From positions 1 to 64,000 of the forward strand of contig JBJCIZ010000358.1 in the NCBI GenBank assembly GCA_051294375.1: a DNA stretch of 64,000 bases. The letters are read 5' to 3'. Source of the DNA: Paraspadella gotoi. Taxonomy: Eukaryota; Chaetognatha. The first letter of the stretch is position 1. Every line of letters starts with the position of its first letter. Both the position numbers and the translations under genes were made by a program. Of this stretch, positions 21,961 through 34,745 are shown piece by piece. The notes beneath the pieces were generated by a model that did no database searches, was not told the DNA's origin, and saw only the letters and a program-made list of their open reading frames with translations.

Positions 21961-24900
21961 GTCTTTGCCAGGGTGCATGCGAGGTCACAAGGGTAGCATT
22001 CCCCGAATTTAAAATTTAAAACCTAAGTCGAAAGGCGAGTTTTCATACGATAGTGGGTAATAAGAAGTTAGTGTTTTATAGTTGAAACTAAATTTTTTTG
22101 GCGATGCACTCCGTTCATTAAAATAAATTTAAGCCCCTCTCATTCATTGGTACAAGCAATTTAATGGAACTCAGGTGTAACTATAGGTATTTTAAATATT
22201 AAATTCGCATTATCAATTGTAAGGGTAGTCAACCTTTACTGGATTTCTCGTTTTCTTTGTAAATAATAAACCGTTTTTAACCCCAGTGAAAGGATAACTA
22301 AAGTTTTTAGGAGTTTCCTTTCTACATCCTTGATTGAATATTCCCATAAATTATTTGGTTACTTCTATTGTATCCCTTGAAGAATGATAGTGTCCCTTCC
22401 AAGTTCGAAGATCATTTGATGTTGAGCTATGCTGATGGAGATCAACTCGAAAAGCTCAACCTCTAATACAGTTATGAACAGATCCATTTCTCAGCGAAAT
22501 TATGAAACTCAAGTGAACAATAGGTCACAAGTCCAAGCTGTTATGTCTAGGCTACACTGAAACATTCACAATGAGTCATTGCGTTTTTGTCATTGGAGAT
22601 GGACAAGTTTCTGTTCACTTGTGAATACGATGCAGTATGAGACGGACCGTTCCGGCAGTTGGTCGTTCGATGTCGGGGATTATTGATTCTCAAAAGACCC
22701 CTGTAACCCTCTACATCTGAACGCTTTTCATAGTCCTGAAACCTGGATACAATCACAGGGGTCTGGAGCGTCCTCATTCCCAGTTGTGATAGCAGGTCCT
22801 CAGCATGTGCGGCGAGTTGGCTGTCGGACCCCTTTTTGGTGCGTCCAGCTCCATTGAAGTGGAATCTGAATCGGGATCTGAAGAGAATTATAAAATTCCT
22901 CTTCAGAAAAGATGTCCGTAATTCTCCAGTGATGTTACAGAGAGGTTACAGACCAGCTATGTATATTATTAGCTAAAAGCTAGTTGCCTTGATATAATAT
23001 GCCTGTTGTCTAGTTCTTACAGTAAATAACATTTTACACTGATACATCTTTTATTATTTATACTCTTTATCCATAATACAAAATACCCCCCAGTGAAAAT
23101 GGATTGATTTCTAGATTTTATGGCACATTTTTATTTTTTTTACTTTCTTTAACACATAAATCTTTTCTGAGTCATACATTGTTCAGTTTTTTCTTAGAGC
23201 AGTCAATAGTTATATATTGAGTGAAGATTGGAACGTTTACTTGAATGAATAAATTGTACTTGCTAGCACTATCATTTGTTAAGACTCTTCTGTATAGTCG
23301 ACGTGCAAGCTAAGTTGAAATCATAATCCTTCTTTTATTAGCTCATTTGGGTGTAAACCATTCTCAATGTTCATCTTAGAATTTATTATTCAATATTATT
23401 TGAGGAAGCAAAAAAAAAAAAAAAAAAAAACAAAATAGTTAAACAGATGTGCATCTTTTAAATTTGATGTAATCTGCTGTTATATAAGCATTTCGTTTGA
23501 TGATCAATTAAATGGCTATTCCCCATCTGCCTCCTCTGCTGTGAAGCACGGATCAGTCATAGGAACTCGATACGAGAAATGGAGTTCGCATCATCGTTGT
23601 CGACTCGATCTGCATGGTGTCGTCGTTCAAAAGAGAAATGAAATCGATAAAGACGCTATGAAAATATGAGTACGAGCCTAAGCGACGCAAATTTCGTTTG
23701 GAAACAATTCATTGGGAAGTGTCCAGAAGGACGTTGATCCATCGCTAAATTTCTCAGAGTTCCGTTTGCGGTTGCAAAAAGATCAAATACATCACATCGT
23801 ATGGTTTGTTATTTAACCACTCTAGAGCCCCTCCCGTTTGTTGATTTGGTTTCCTTGATGTCCTTTTTCGGGCGTGTTTTTTTTTTTTAGCGTCTGGGAT
23901 CCCCTTCCTCAAATACTCCATCATTTCGTCAAACCAAAACTACATTTCTCGATAAAATATTTCCATCGTAATCATCTGCGGATTCGATGAGAACAAATCC
24001 TTGTTAAGCCTCCTCAAATCTTGCCTATAGCAGCGCGGATGCACTCGTCAGTTTGCAGACGGCGCTATGCTTTTGGAACCATCGGTTTGCGCTTGCACTG
24101 TCACAAGCCATTTCTAATCAAACCAAAACTATTTTCCTTTCTCTAAAACTCTATTGTTCACGCTATGACCACCGCCATTCGCGATCAGAGAGAGCAAATG
24201 ATTGGCGACTAAAGAAAAATTGTGACGCCAGAACTAACGTCAATACAACTTATTTCAGAACGCCCCAGCCCCCCCCCAAACTACCCTCCTCCTGCTCTCT
24301 CTGCCCCAATCTCCACCTGTCCCAGTCCCACCTCTTTCCTCATGTCGATATCCACCCCCCCCCTATTCTCGTGAAACTTCCTTGAGCAGCTCCAGCTCCT
24401 TGCTCTACTTCAAACGACAAAGATCACTTTAAAAAAAACATTTGCGTGCAATTGTGTCAATTTTGAAACAGAAAAAATGGTAAGCGTAATCACGCTACGG
24501 CAAGATTTTCATATCAAATTCTCACACGCCAAACAATCGCAACGATTTTGTTTGTTTTCATTTTCTTCGATGTGGCTTTCGACGTGGTCCCTTCATGCGT
24601 GTGCCAAGCTTTCAGTTTTTCTGGTTTCCCACCTTATCTTTGGGACTTTTGCGTCAACCAACTTGGACGCGATGCGCAACTTTATCGCGGTAGACTATCC
24701 TTCCCTTCACCTCGTCTCTTTGATTAAAGCTTGTGTGAAAGTAGGTATGCACACTAGCAATCTTTGAGCCCACAATGTAAATCCCCCTTTAATGTCCACC
24801 TCCACAGTCTCGTCCAGACTGCGGAGAGGCACCATCATAAGTGAGAGGATAACACTTTTCGCATTCTCAGCGCTTTCTCATTCCCTCTAAAGAAATTGAC

Positions 24901-25884
24901 GCAAAGAAACTAATTTCTCACATTTCGTGCTCAACGGCGCATCTTCCATATTCTCCAGTCTTTCATCACGAGTATCATGACCCAAATATATTCACAAAAT
25001 TAAGCATAAACTCTGCTATTCACGTGTTCAAAGTAAATGATCCAAAGTTCTTCGATTGTCAACTTCACTAGTCTCCTTACAATGTTTCCGACGCCGCGGA
25101 CACATGGCATATCTTGCAGCCTTGTTCCGACGGTCGATTCAATTGGCGGAAATTTGTTACCAAGGAAAATTCGCCATCGTCCCTCCACTTCAGCGGGAAA
25201 GTCGTTCCTTCGGCTGCAAACGCTCCGTCAATCGGCGATATTTGTATCGCTCGTGCAGGGGAGATTTGTGCGACAGGTGGTTTTTAATCGTTCCACGCTA
25301 TTGAAGAAGAAAAAGAGATGCGAAGACTCCTCTGAAAGGTCCCTAATTCTAAAAACGACACTTAGCGGGACCTCAGATTTATAAAGGGGAAGTATCTGTT
25401 GGACATTAAACTCTCGTCGTGGTCCGTCGACTTATTTACCTTTCTGTAAAAGTCTTAAAAATCATAAACAATCGATATTTAATTTATAAACAATTACAGT
25501 TCATTGTGTATTTCGAAGCTTTGATTATCAGATGATCTATTTCATACAATCGCATTAATGTTAGTGGCCATCGTCGGGGTTTTTATATATATATGGGTAT
25601 TGGTATGCGTTTCATGTATTGAATAGTGGCCTAGGCGAGCTTACCCTGAGAGAATTCATTTGCTGTTTCTTATCTTAACCAGCTTTCACCTTTGCTTACC
25701 CAGTTACTTGATTTCTAACGGACTCATTAATCCACGATATAGATACTCTCAAAGAAGGGAGCGATCCCAACGGAAAAACCCCGCTCATCACACATTCAAT
25801 GATGTTTAAAGAAAAACTAACTTCATATCAAAAATCTTTTCGGACATACGAGTGCGCCTATGAAAAATATGAGGGAACCGAAAA
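21961..25884. other. No gene recognised; GC-mixed with a poly(A) run
   Basis: Contains a run of 21 A at about 23409-23429 and a stretch of higher GC (23520-25400) with open frames up to 115 codons on the + strand (25037-25384). If the - strand BEL/Pao-like relic at 26 kb continued, its pol would fall here, but I could read no RT motif. Left unassigned. Confidence 0.35.
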
Positions 25885-25909
25885 NNNNNNNNNNNNNNNN
25901 NNNNNNNNN
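25885..25909. other. Assembly gap, 25 N
   Basis: Exactly 25 N. Unlike the other 25-N gaps, I saw no duplicated flanks. Confidence 0.99.
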
Positions 25910-26099
25910 ACGACCTTAAAAAGAGAGGCAAGGCGTGACATCTTTATCACTCCCCTGGTCAATAAATCATAAAAGGTATTGACTAAATTAAAGATGTATA
26001 GCGCTGAAAGCATGAATATAAATTAAAATTAATTTTGTGGCGATCAAAATGAGAGGTAATAATATTTCATATTTCGGCTAATCATGAGTAAAAATAAAG

Positions 26100-26840
26100 A
26101 TCACAATTCAATCATCACTCGCTCTCAAGAGGATGAAATGGACAAGTATAAGTTGTGTGTTGGTCATACGTTCCACAATAGATGCAAACAAGTCTCTCGG
26201 TAGTAGGATTTTTAGGCGGAGCATTAGGAACCCTTGTAATCGGCGTCGAGGTGAAATCAATTTTGGAAACTGCTGGAGACATAGTTTTTGATTGACAGAA
26301 GGCGACGATGACGACGTTGACGACGCATCTGCCTTAGTCTCAAATGGTTTTGGGATTTCTGCCGACAAAGAGGAATTAGCGCACTTATCTTTTGGTTGCA
26401 TCCATTATTGGCTTGAAGTCGTTGTTTGCCTTGGCTTTTCCTTGGCCTCCGTAAAGGCATCATGAAGCGTAGTATGGTGTAGGCCTTTTGCGACACAACG
26501 ACGCTCAGAATTGCGCGTCATGTCCCGCTCGCAAACAGCGGAAGCACCTTTTATGTTCTTCTACAAAATTTTTTTGAGTGATGGGAAACGCACTCCGGTA
26601 ATCGATATACATATAGAGAATGGATGATTCTGCTCGCATATGAGACATTTTACAATTTGAATTTGTTGAGTTCACGAATGGCGATTTTGGTACCGATGCA
26701 GTCACCGGTGGAATGGTTGAAGTGGTTGCCGACATCGTTGCCGGCGGAGTTGCCAACGCAGTCGCCGACGAAGAAAAAGGAAGTCGCCGTCGCGGTGATT
26801 TTCGATTTTTGAATTTTTTAAACTTGCATAATTTTTTCAA
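26100..26840 (-). pseudogene. BEL/Pao-like Gag zinc-knuckle relic
   Basis: On the - strand a frame from 26840 ends in EEHKRCFRCLRAGHDAQF, which resembles the CCHC knuckle 'H..CF.CL..GH....C' of BEL/Pao Gag (the last Cys is not in frame). It is followed, after frame changes, by CVAKGLHHTTLHDAF, matching the 'C...G..HH.LLH' that normally comes next in that family. Then there is a Ser/Pro-rich linker, and near 26150-26200 a further Cys/His cluster, CIYCGTYDQHTTYTC. There are at least two frame breaks. Upstream on the same strand lies a tRNA-3'-end match (27157-27184) suitable as primer binding site. Confidence 0.5.
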
Positions 26841-26854
26841 CTTGCATAATTATG

Positions 26855-27000
26855 AAAGTTGACCAAATTATGCTAGTTGACCAAATTATGCCAGTTCATC
26901 AAATTATGCCAGTTCATCAAATTATGCCAGTTGACCATATTATGCCTGTTGACCAAACTATGCCATTTGACCAAATTATGCCATTTGACCAAATTATGCG
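26855..27000. repeat. Minisatellite of about 18-20 bp, about 8 units
   Basis: Units of the form GACCAAATTATGCCAGTT with variants CATCAAATTATGCC and CATTTGACC. Located between the gag relic and the primer-binding-site-like sequence. Confidence 0.85.
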
Positions 27001-27156
27001 CACCTACTGGTAATGATTGATAGATCATTTGATTTATAGATTTTTACATAGATTTATTAAGAAGTCTGTTATGATTTGTTATGTTACAATTTGTTATGAA
27101 CTGTTAAGATAAAAAATTGAAAGTAAAAAAAATTACCATGATTTATCATCGGATAA

Positions 27157-27184
27157 GTGGGTTCGAATCCCACCGCTGCCACCA
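27157..27184 (-). promoter_or_regulatory. tRNA 3'-end match; probable retroelement primer binding site
   Basis: On the + strand this is a perfect tRNA T-arm (GTGGG, loop TTCGAAT, CCCAC) followed by CGCTGCC, A and CCA. No D-arm or anticodon arm precedes it, so it is not a tRNA gene; eukaryotic tRNA genes also lack encoded CCA. Read on the - strand it begins TGGTGGCAGCGGTGGGATTC, the form of a primer binding site complementary to a mature tRNA 3' end. It lies about 320 bp upstream of the - strand gag relic, as expected. A retroposed tRNA fragment is the alternative. Confidence 0.6.
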
Positions 27185-27510
27185 CAACGAAGGAAGTAGG
27201 CGTAGTTTATTAATGGGAGAAATAGGAGGAGTTTTATTGGCATAAGAACACGTTGGGATGATGATAATTAATATACAAAATATGTAGATTATGCAGAGAA
27301 AAGGCAGGCAATAAACAATATAACAAATAGTCCATAAGGAGTTTGATGTTTGTTTCTTGAAGGTAAGTTGAAGCGTGATCAAGTTCCCTCTCCCGTTTCT
27401 CTGCCATCAGTTTCCTGAGTGAAGCCTCCTCTCTGATTGGTCAATCAGAAGAAAAGACGGAGAAGCCAAGAGAGACAAGCCACTTGATAATCCATTCTCT
27501 GCATTGTTAT
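27185..27510 (-). other. Possible 5' LTR remnant upstream of the primer binding site
   Basis: If 27157-27184 is a primer binding site, a 5' LTR should lie here on the - strand. No second copy of this sequence was seen in the window, so the LTR assignment is by position only. Confidence 0.25.
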
Positions 27511-27547
27511 CGTAGGCAGATCCGACATTGTTTGCCTCAAACTTGTT
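27511..27547 (+). mobile_element. Family A R end (isolated)
   Basis: CGTAGGCAGATCCGACATTG followed by TTTGCCTCAAACTTGTT. Only 27 bp separate it from the L end of another copy, so two family A copies abut here. Confidence 0.75.
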
Positions 27548-27574
27548 CTTCTTTTCACTTGTCCTAACTTTTTT

Positions 27575-28080
27575 AGTCGGATCTGCTTATCAGCAGATCC
27601 CGACTATATAATTCACTTTGTTGGTCCGTCTGTCCGACCCCTCAATCTTGTCGGTCATAGAATTAAATCATGTCAGAACATCGAATTATGAAAAATTAAT
27701 GCAAAATGTCTGTCTGTCCGTCCATCCACCTTAGCAAAAAACTCCAATTACTCTTGATTGGATGGATGGATTGTAATGAAATTTTTGTGTGTAGTTAGTA
27801 AAGTGTGTGATTGTGCTGGATATAAAGTTATGATGGAATGAGGAGTGGAAATTAGTTTGCATGAAAAAAACAAAGTCAAGCTGACTTGAAATTTTTATTA
27901 TTTAGGCTTCCTCATAAATTTTTGAATTAATTAAATGAAGTGAAAAAATGATGCAATTTGAAAAAATGATGCTAGTTAAAAAACTGATGCTCGTTGAAAA
28001 AACAATGAAGGTAAAATAATGATGCAAGTGGAAAAAATGATACAAGTTGAAAAAATAATAATTGTTAAAAAATTATTTGT
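27575..28080 (+). mobile_element. Family A copy with hairpin end, truncated
   Basis: L-end hairpin at 27575-27605 (stem AGTCGGATCTGC, short loop, GCAGATCCCGACT). Then TATAATTCACTTTGT, GTCCGTC repeats, CACCTTAGCAAAAAACTCC, a TGGATGGATGGATTG region, and minisatellite units of GATGCAAGTTGAAAAAAT type at about 27950-28070. No R end follows. Confidence 0.75.
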
Positions 28081-30270
28081 TTGTACCATAGTAACAGTTC
28101 AGTTTAATCCCTTGCAAGCGATTTACATGAATTGGCGCTGCCACTACTTTGGTATGTTACGATCTGTTATGTCAAAGGAAAATAGATTTTAAAACATAAC
28201 AAATACTCTGTGAGAATTGTCGCTTATTCTCAAGTGGACAATTGTCTGATGTTTCGCTTGTAACAAATTGTCTCAACGTCACTCACCAAAGAAAAGTTGT
28301 ATATGACACAATGAAAAATGGCGTAACGTTACTGTTCCGTGCATAAAAAAAATTCACTGTTCAATATTATTATATTTCTTTTTATTTTTTGAAACGTTAT
28401 AGTTTCATATGTTGATATCCAAAATATCAATACAAAATCTTTTTTTGTTTTTTAGATATGACTGAATAAAGGGTGAAAGATGATAAATTTTTTTAAAAAG
28501 TCACTTATTCATATTTATTCCTAGAATTGGGATCTTCACTTGTTTTGCAGACAGTGGTATTGTTGGGTTTCAGAACTGTTGTTTGGAGGTTTTTTCAGGT
28601 ACTTTTCGTGTTTTTTTTGTTTTATTCTTTTTTAACTAACATAAATTCGAGCGAGAGTGAATGTTTTTTTCTCTATAGAAGCTAAGCATAATTATATTTG
28701 TTGGTTTTGTGTTTGGTTTTTTTTATTTTTTTTTTTTTTTTTTTTTTTTTTCTTTTTTTGGTTTTTTTTTTTTATTGTGTGCTCAAGGAATGGGAGCTTA
28801 GATTGGAGGAGGACTGAGGCTATCGACCGGAAGGTTGTTGTTTGAAGGGTGGTGATAGGGGAACATTTCGGTCGGTGAGGAAGAGCAAAGGACATGTCGA
28901 TGTCAGAAAGGGGGGAGGTGAAGGCCGGGATCCAGAGAAACAGAGCGATACGGGTTATGAAAAAAATATAAAAAATAATATTACCAAATAGTTAGTAATA
29001 TGTCTCAAATAGATGGAAAAAAACCTCATTTAAAATTCGATCGGGAAGTGGGGTAACTAAGGCTTACCAATGGCATCCTCAACGTCGATTGTTCTCAAAT
29101 AATTATTTTTTATTTAATACATTTGAAAGGGAAAAAAAGAAATATTCAGAATGCAGGTTGTAAAAAGGGTACAGATAATCTGGACTTACTGACATGATAA
29201 CCATGACCTTTTATATCTTGTGAAATGAGGGCAGTAAAGATATCTAAAAATTTGATCATTAAGTCAGTCAATGAACCCTTTCCAATAGGCTATTACGAGA
29301 AATTTTTTTTTTTTAATTAAAATGGATGATAAATAATAGAATTAAATTCTTTGCTATATTTAAAAAAAAATTATCAATACAATTTAACACAATGATGTCT
29401 TGCTTTGTCAAATATATTGCCAGCTATATAAATTTTTTAAAACTTTATTATGATAAACAAGCAGTGTGTCATGCCGATTTTTTTTTCAACGACAAGAAGG
29501 TAGATGTCCAGACTGTTTATATCAAGCTGAAAACATTTTTGTATTTATCATTTTTGATATTTAAAAAATACATTTTATCAAGCTACAACATAAATTTTTG
29601 CTTGTTTTTTACTTTAACTTAAAAATATAAGCAGTTTTATGGAATAAAGAAAATTTAATAATAATCAAAATGTAATTCAGTCTTACCTTTTTAAAATTAC
29701 AAAAGAAAAGTAAAAAATTTTCATATGCCTTCATTGATATTTTTAAAGCAAAAAACTGTTATACTTTAACTCTGATTTAAACAAAAAAACTGTGTAAAGA
29801 TTTTATGGAATTAATTTATAAAACTTTTTTTAGAAAGGTGTCCATAATTAGGGCTTTAATTTGATACCACACCCATCTTGCTACCTCTTTTCTTTCAAAA
29901 GTTATTTAAAAAAAAATAACTTTTTTCAAAACTACGCAGTACAAATCTTTGTTAAATAAAAATTTCGGCAAAGCGGGAGTATCTCACTTATTTCTATTGA
30001 TATTATAACTTAAATTTTAAAATAAAACTTGAAGAAAATTTTTTGTCATTTAGAGACATATCACTTTCAGATATACCCATCGTATAAAATTGATTATTTA
30101 TTTCCCCAAAAAGCTATTAAAAAAGTTGAAATTTTTTTCAAATTGTGGAAAAAAAATTTCCTCCGACTTATCTCATTGAGAATAATGGTTTGCATATAAA
30201 ATTAAAAATTCAAAAAATAAAAAAATCAGCCTCTAGAAAAATCGAAAGGCTAGAATTGCAAAATTTTTTT
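28081..30270. other. AT-rich, no gene recognised
   Basis: Includes a long T-rich run at about 28717-28773 that generates spurious Phe-only ORFs, and a 98-codon AT-driven ORF at 29326-29622 of Phe/Lys/Tyr-rich composition with no recognisable domain. Confidence 0.4.
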
Positions 30271-30279
30271 CCTAACTCG

Positions 30280-31700
30280 AAATCCATTATTTAGACGAGA
30301 ATCTTGCTTAAAAAAAAATTCAACATTTTTCTAATAGAGATTTCCGTTAAATCTGACTACTCGAAATTGCAAACGAGATTTCAGAAATTCGGGTAAAAAA
30401 CAGTTTAAAAACACACGATTCCGATAGCGTTATATCTTAAGAGCTAGCCAAATTCGTCTTTGCCATTTGATAGGATTTAATATCAAACAAGCCAGGGGAA
30501 ATGCACTAGTCATCTCGGTGAATTTTCAAACCTTGTTTTTAACTATAGAAATGAAAGGGAAATTTGCTTTTAAAAAATTGTAAACGGGGCTAGGGTATGT
30601 AACATTATAAATATTACTTCGAATTTTGAGATTTAGAAAGACCTCTTGTCTCAAGAGCTTGCCAATTTTTCTTTTCATTATTGACCAAACTCTTCATAGT
30701 AAACCAACGTTGTAAAGTCCATTGGTCTGGTTTGACAACATGAAATTTTTATTATAATAAGAAATTAAAAGGAAGGTTGAGAGAAAAAACTGATTTTTCC
30801 TGATATCTCTTGAAGGAACAAAGATACAGGGATGGCAATAGTACCAAAATGAAGCCATAATCATTGCAAGGATTACAAGTTTACAATATTTAGAATTATT
30901 TTTTGCATGAAACCTCTTTACAGGGTGAGTGTCAAACTAAGTCAAAATTATAATGAATTTTAAAAACTAATGAAACCCATGAAAATAAATGAAAATTAAA
31001 TTCTTTTTAGTGATTCTGAAAGAAAAAAGGCTAAATTGTACTATAGTAACTATTAAAGTTTTTTGGATAAAGAAAATATAATTTTTTTTCACTGATATTA
31101 CAAGCATGCTTACAAAATTCCCTTACAGAATCCTCAGTTACTCCTTCACTCCCATACTACAACCAGCTCCGTAACTATTATATTCTTTTCTCGTTGTGAA
31201 AAGATAAGAATGTCTGTTGAAGCCTGTGCAGAGTTAAAATATCTTAAAGATTCGCCTATGTTTATAATTTTACAATTGGTGAAATAACATTGACATTAAA
31301 GTGAATAGGTTGACGGTCTTCCAGCTTCCATTGTCAGTAAACATCCCTGTTCTCTAACATAACATAACGTTCAACTACTTCACTTTAATGTCATTTTTCA
31401 ATAATAAAATAGGCGAATCTTTTAATTATTTAACTCTCACAGGCTTCACAAGACATTTTACTTTCATAATATCCCAATGTTAATGTAATTCATTATATTT
31501 TTTTACCCAGAAATCATAAAATAACAGAAAGTTATGGATTCCCTTCGCTCGTTTAAGAAAAAAAAATTAACTAGCGGAATTATAAGTTTGTAAGAGGAAG
31601 TCAGAATCGGCGAAAATCTTAAAAGGCGAGAATGTTGAAAAAAAGGGGTGGAATTTTGATGGGTTTCCTAAGATTTCTCCACAATAGCGGCTTCCTACAT
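30280..31700 (-). repeat. Family B repeat, reverse copy with an internal inversion
   Basis: Reverse complement of the block at 47258-48600, from TCTCCACAATA at 31690 down to ACGAGAATCTTGC near 30296. Between about 31210 and 31355 the sequence is in + orientation (GAAGCCTGTG...AACATCCCTGTTCTC), giving a local palindrome centred near 31358. No ORF of interest. Confidence 0.75.
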
Positions 31701-32954
31701 TATTCTCAAGTTTCAAAATATTTTTTTCCAAAATCATTCAATCAATTTCTTTTTATTAATTTAAAATGTTTTTATGATGTTGTTTTTGTTTGAAAGAATT
31801 GAAAAAAAGTGAAAAATATAGTAATTATATAAGGTTTTTGAAAATACCTTTAAAATATTAGATAATTAGACACAAGCAGAGAAAACTTTCCATTCATAAA
31901 AAAAATTAAAAATGAATTTGTCATATTGTTATTTAGATTAATTGACTAATTACAAACATATGATTCATATAAATTGAGGAAATGATGGGTAAAAATATTC
32001 ATCTTGGTCTCGGTTAACTATTAAGTTATCGTTAAAGTTTTGTTTTAATAATATTAATATTTTTTTGCATTTATAAAAGCAATGGTCTAAAATTTTGTAA
32101 GCGTTTCGAGCTATATTGCTTCATCTTTTTTACTATTTTTGATCTCGTTAGCTTTTTTGTTGATGGTCAATGGTTATGGTCAGACACAGTAATGTCCAGT
32201 AGTGTATATCGCACATATTACCAAAAGTAATAATCAATTAATTTGGCTCAGAAACAATTTTAAAGGGATAAAATCAGCACGAGACCGTCATTATTTTTCA
32301 TTGTGTCATATAGTAAAGGTTGAAACGTTTGAATTCTTTATAGAGATCCCTCGGAAACTCGTAAACACTTAATAAAACTAGCAACGTGAAAACGTTCGAC
32401 GTCGCGGCGTAACGAGGCAACTGCCTCTGATTTTTCCTTAATTTCAAACGTTAAAAAATAAGCCAGATATTCACTTTCTTCTTCGTATTAATCGTCGTCG
32501 TCGCAAATCGGGAAACTTGGGACTCGGATATCGAAATCTCTATCGTCGGACTCCCGCGTTGGATATTGTGAACACCAATACAATGATGTTTCATATAACC
32601 TATTCAGAGATAACGATTTCAAACACCGAATTTTTTTATGGCTGAATACACTGCGCCACGCTAATTTTCATCGTGTCTTACATAGGGATCGTTCATACCA
32701 AATTTCAATAAATTTGATCCAGTAGTTTTCTCGGAACGAGTTCTGGTCACAAAAATGGGGTACCTCATTTTGTAATATGTAGCCTTCTGTCTCACCAACA
32801 AGATCACCAGAAGATAATATGGCTAAACGCATGTTAACATTAATGAATTTTTTGTTTCCCCCCAAAAATTTAAAAGCAAACCTACCTACCTACTTACCTA
32901 CTACCTACCTATATAATTTAATTTGAACAAAATTTTTTTGAAAATCATTTGGCC
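31701..32954. other. No gene recognised; tetranucleotide repeat near the end
   Basis: An (ACCT)n microsatellite lies at about 32879-32912. Otherwise nothing supported. Confidence 0.4.
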
Positions 32955-33420
32955 GAGTGCTTAGCGCGCACAGTCATCGAAATATTTTTTTTACTCGGAA
33001 AAAGGGTGGTACATCATATGTTAATAAGTTTTCGTTTAATCTGTCCAGGTGTATCACAAGAACACTGTCTTATGATATCGGGTTGTAAAAATTATTTATA
33101 TCGGAGATATAAGGCTTTTCTTTTTTTGGAGCTCACTTTGTTTTGTTATTTGTAGACATTTTAATGATAAAAACCAAATTTTTTTTACTCATTGTCAATA
33201 ACTGGATAGTTTGCATGGATTGAATTATAAATTACTTGGACAGCATTTCACTGTATATAAGTTTTCAAATACTAGCCTAAAGTCTATATGGAAGCACGCG
33301 GAAGCATGGCCATTTCCACTGCATTTAATGATTCATCATATCAGGAAGCTACCATATTTGATTTTTTGTCCGCCGTGTCCGGCATGGTTAGTTATAACCA
33401 AATGATTTTTGAAATAATTA
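32955..33420 (+). repeat. Family C repeat, copy 1
   Basis: Shares GTCATCGAAATA, CTCGGAAAAAG, GATATAAGGCTTTTCT, CTCACTTTGT, AACTGGATA and GCATGGATT in the same order with 42175-42610. Just before it, TTGGCCGAGTGCTTAGCG (32949-32966) is close to a tRNA/SINE A-box, but no B-box was found at the right distance. A 68-codon ORF overlaps it by chance. Confidence 0.6.
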
Positions 33421-34439
33421 TTTTTACAAAAATTCGATACAACTAATTTATTTTGTACAATATTCTTTTAAAGGAAATTTTTAATTTAAAAAAGAAAAAC
33501 CTTAGTTCTTAACTAAAATAATTATAATTCGGAGAAAAAAAAATAAAAAGCAAAAAATGCTACAATAAGAAAAAGACCCCAGCCCACCACCTCCGCAATG
33601 CCAATTATCATTAAGATGTGGAGATTAGAGGCAAGTTGTTTGTCAATGTTAATTCATTTCTTTCATTGAAAAAGGAGTTTTTCAAATTTTTTTTTTTTAA
33701 CGTGAACTAATTATTCGTTAGAATTTTTGCCAAGTTAATTGCTAAGGTGAATTTAGGTATATCTAAGGTATATGGACTTTGACATCATTGTTTATTCTGC
33801 TTTGAATTCATTCTTATATCATATTTCTTATCATCAATTCCATAATCCTCTTTATTGGCATTGGTTTTTATGATGACGCCTAATTTTTGGGCCATGAAAA
33901 ATTTTGTAAGGAAATTTAAAATAATATTAAAAACTAGAAAGCTGCGATGGAAACTAAAAAAAATTTAGATACTTGATTAATTCAAATACGAAATTTAGTG
34001 TTTAGAATTGTCTCTTTACTGTTTTTACTATAAAAAATTCAGGAAACGATCTAAGAAAACCATGAAGAATTATTTTCTCTTTACCAAATTTAAAAAATCT
34101 ACAAACATATTTGCCATTTTATAAGTAACGAATAAAGTTTTTTAAATATAACTACTTATAATATAACAACCTACTAAAAACCAATCAAACTAATTGCACT
34201 ATCGCATAGTTTTTCTGAGAATAAAACTTCATTTCGATGACTGTGGCGCGCCGGATTTCAACGTTACAAAGAGGTTTCAGGTTCAAATCTGGCCGAAGTT
34301 ACTTTTTACCATAAGTTCTGATGTCCCAAAATTGGTCGTAGAGCGATGGCTTACCGAAGGGGGAGTCGCCATATGTGAACTCAATATCAAGACAAAAGCT
34401 CTCTTTTAAATTATCATTTGTACTCGAGTTACAGAGCTT
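33421..34439. other. AT-rich, no gene recognised
   Basis: A 71-codon open frame at 34194-34409 has non-repetitive composition but no recognisable domain, start context or splice signal, so I do not call it. Confidence 0.4.
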
Positions 34440-34745
34440 GCCATCTCAGACGGATGCTACTGTATCCAGCTCAATCACCCACTTTCCTACCCACACACAT
34501 TCTAATTCAATCTAATCCAACCTTCCAATCACGAGTAATTGGAGTTTTTTGCTAAGGGGAGACTTATGGAAGGACAGATGGATGGACAGACATCATTTTT
34601 TTGGTTTTTTTTTGCTTAATTTAACATAATATGTTGTTCTGATGTGATGAAAATGATTTACCGACAAGATTTAGGGGTGAGACCGACGGACCGACAAAGT
34701 GAATTATAAATTCGGAATCTGCTGATAAGCAGATCCGATTAAAAA
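34440..34745 (-). mobile_element. Family A copy, reverse orientation, L-end part
   Basis: Hairpin at 34711-34741 (ATCTGCTGATAAGCAGAT core), then going left TAAATTCACTTTGTCGG-type sequence in reverse complement, GTCCATC repeats and CACTAATTGGAG-type sequence. More diverged than the + strand copies. Confidence 0.65.

Noticed and set aside
26855-27000. CRISPR-like array
   Set aside because: Units are contiguous with no unique spacers; this is an ordinary minisatellite in eukaryotic DNA.
27157-27184. A tRNA gene
   Set aside because: Only the T-arm and 3' end are present; the preceding bases do not fold into D and anticodon arms.
28657-28895. ORFs on both strands at 28.7 kb
   Set aside because: Generated by a long T-rich run (Phe or Lys repeats).
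32949-32966. A-box-like TTGGCCGAGTGCTTAGCG as part of a tRNA gene or SINE
   Set aside because: No matching anticodon arm, T-arm or B-box follows within 100 bp, and the second family C copy lacks the A-box.
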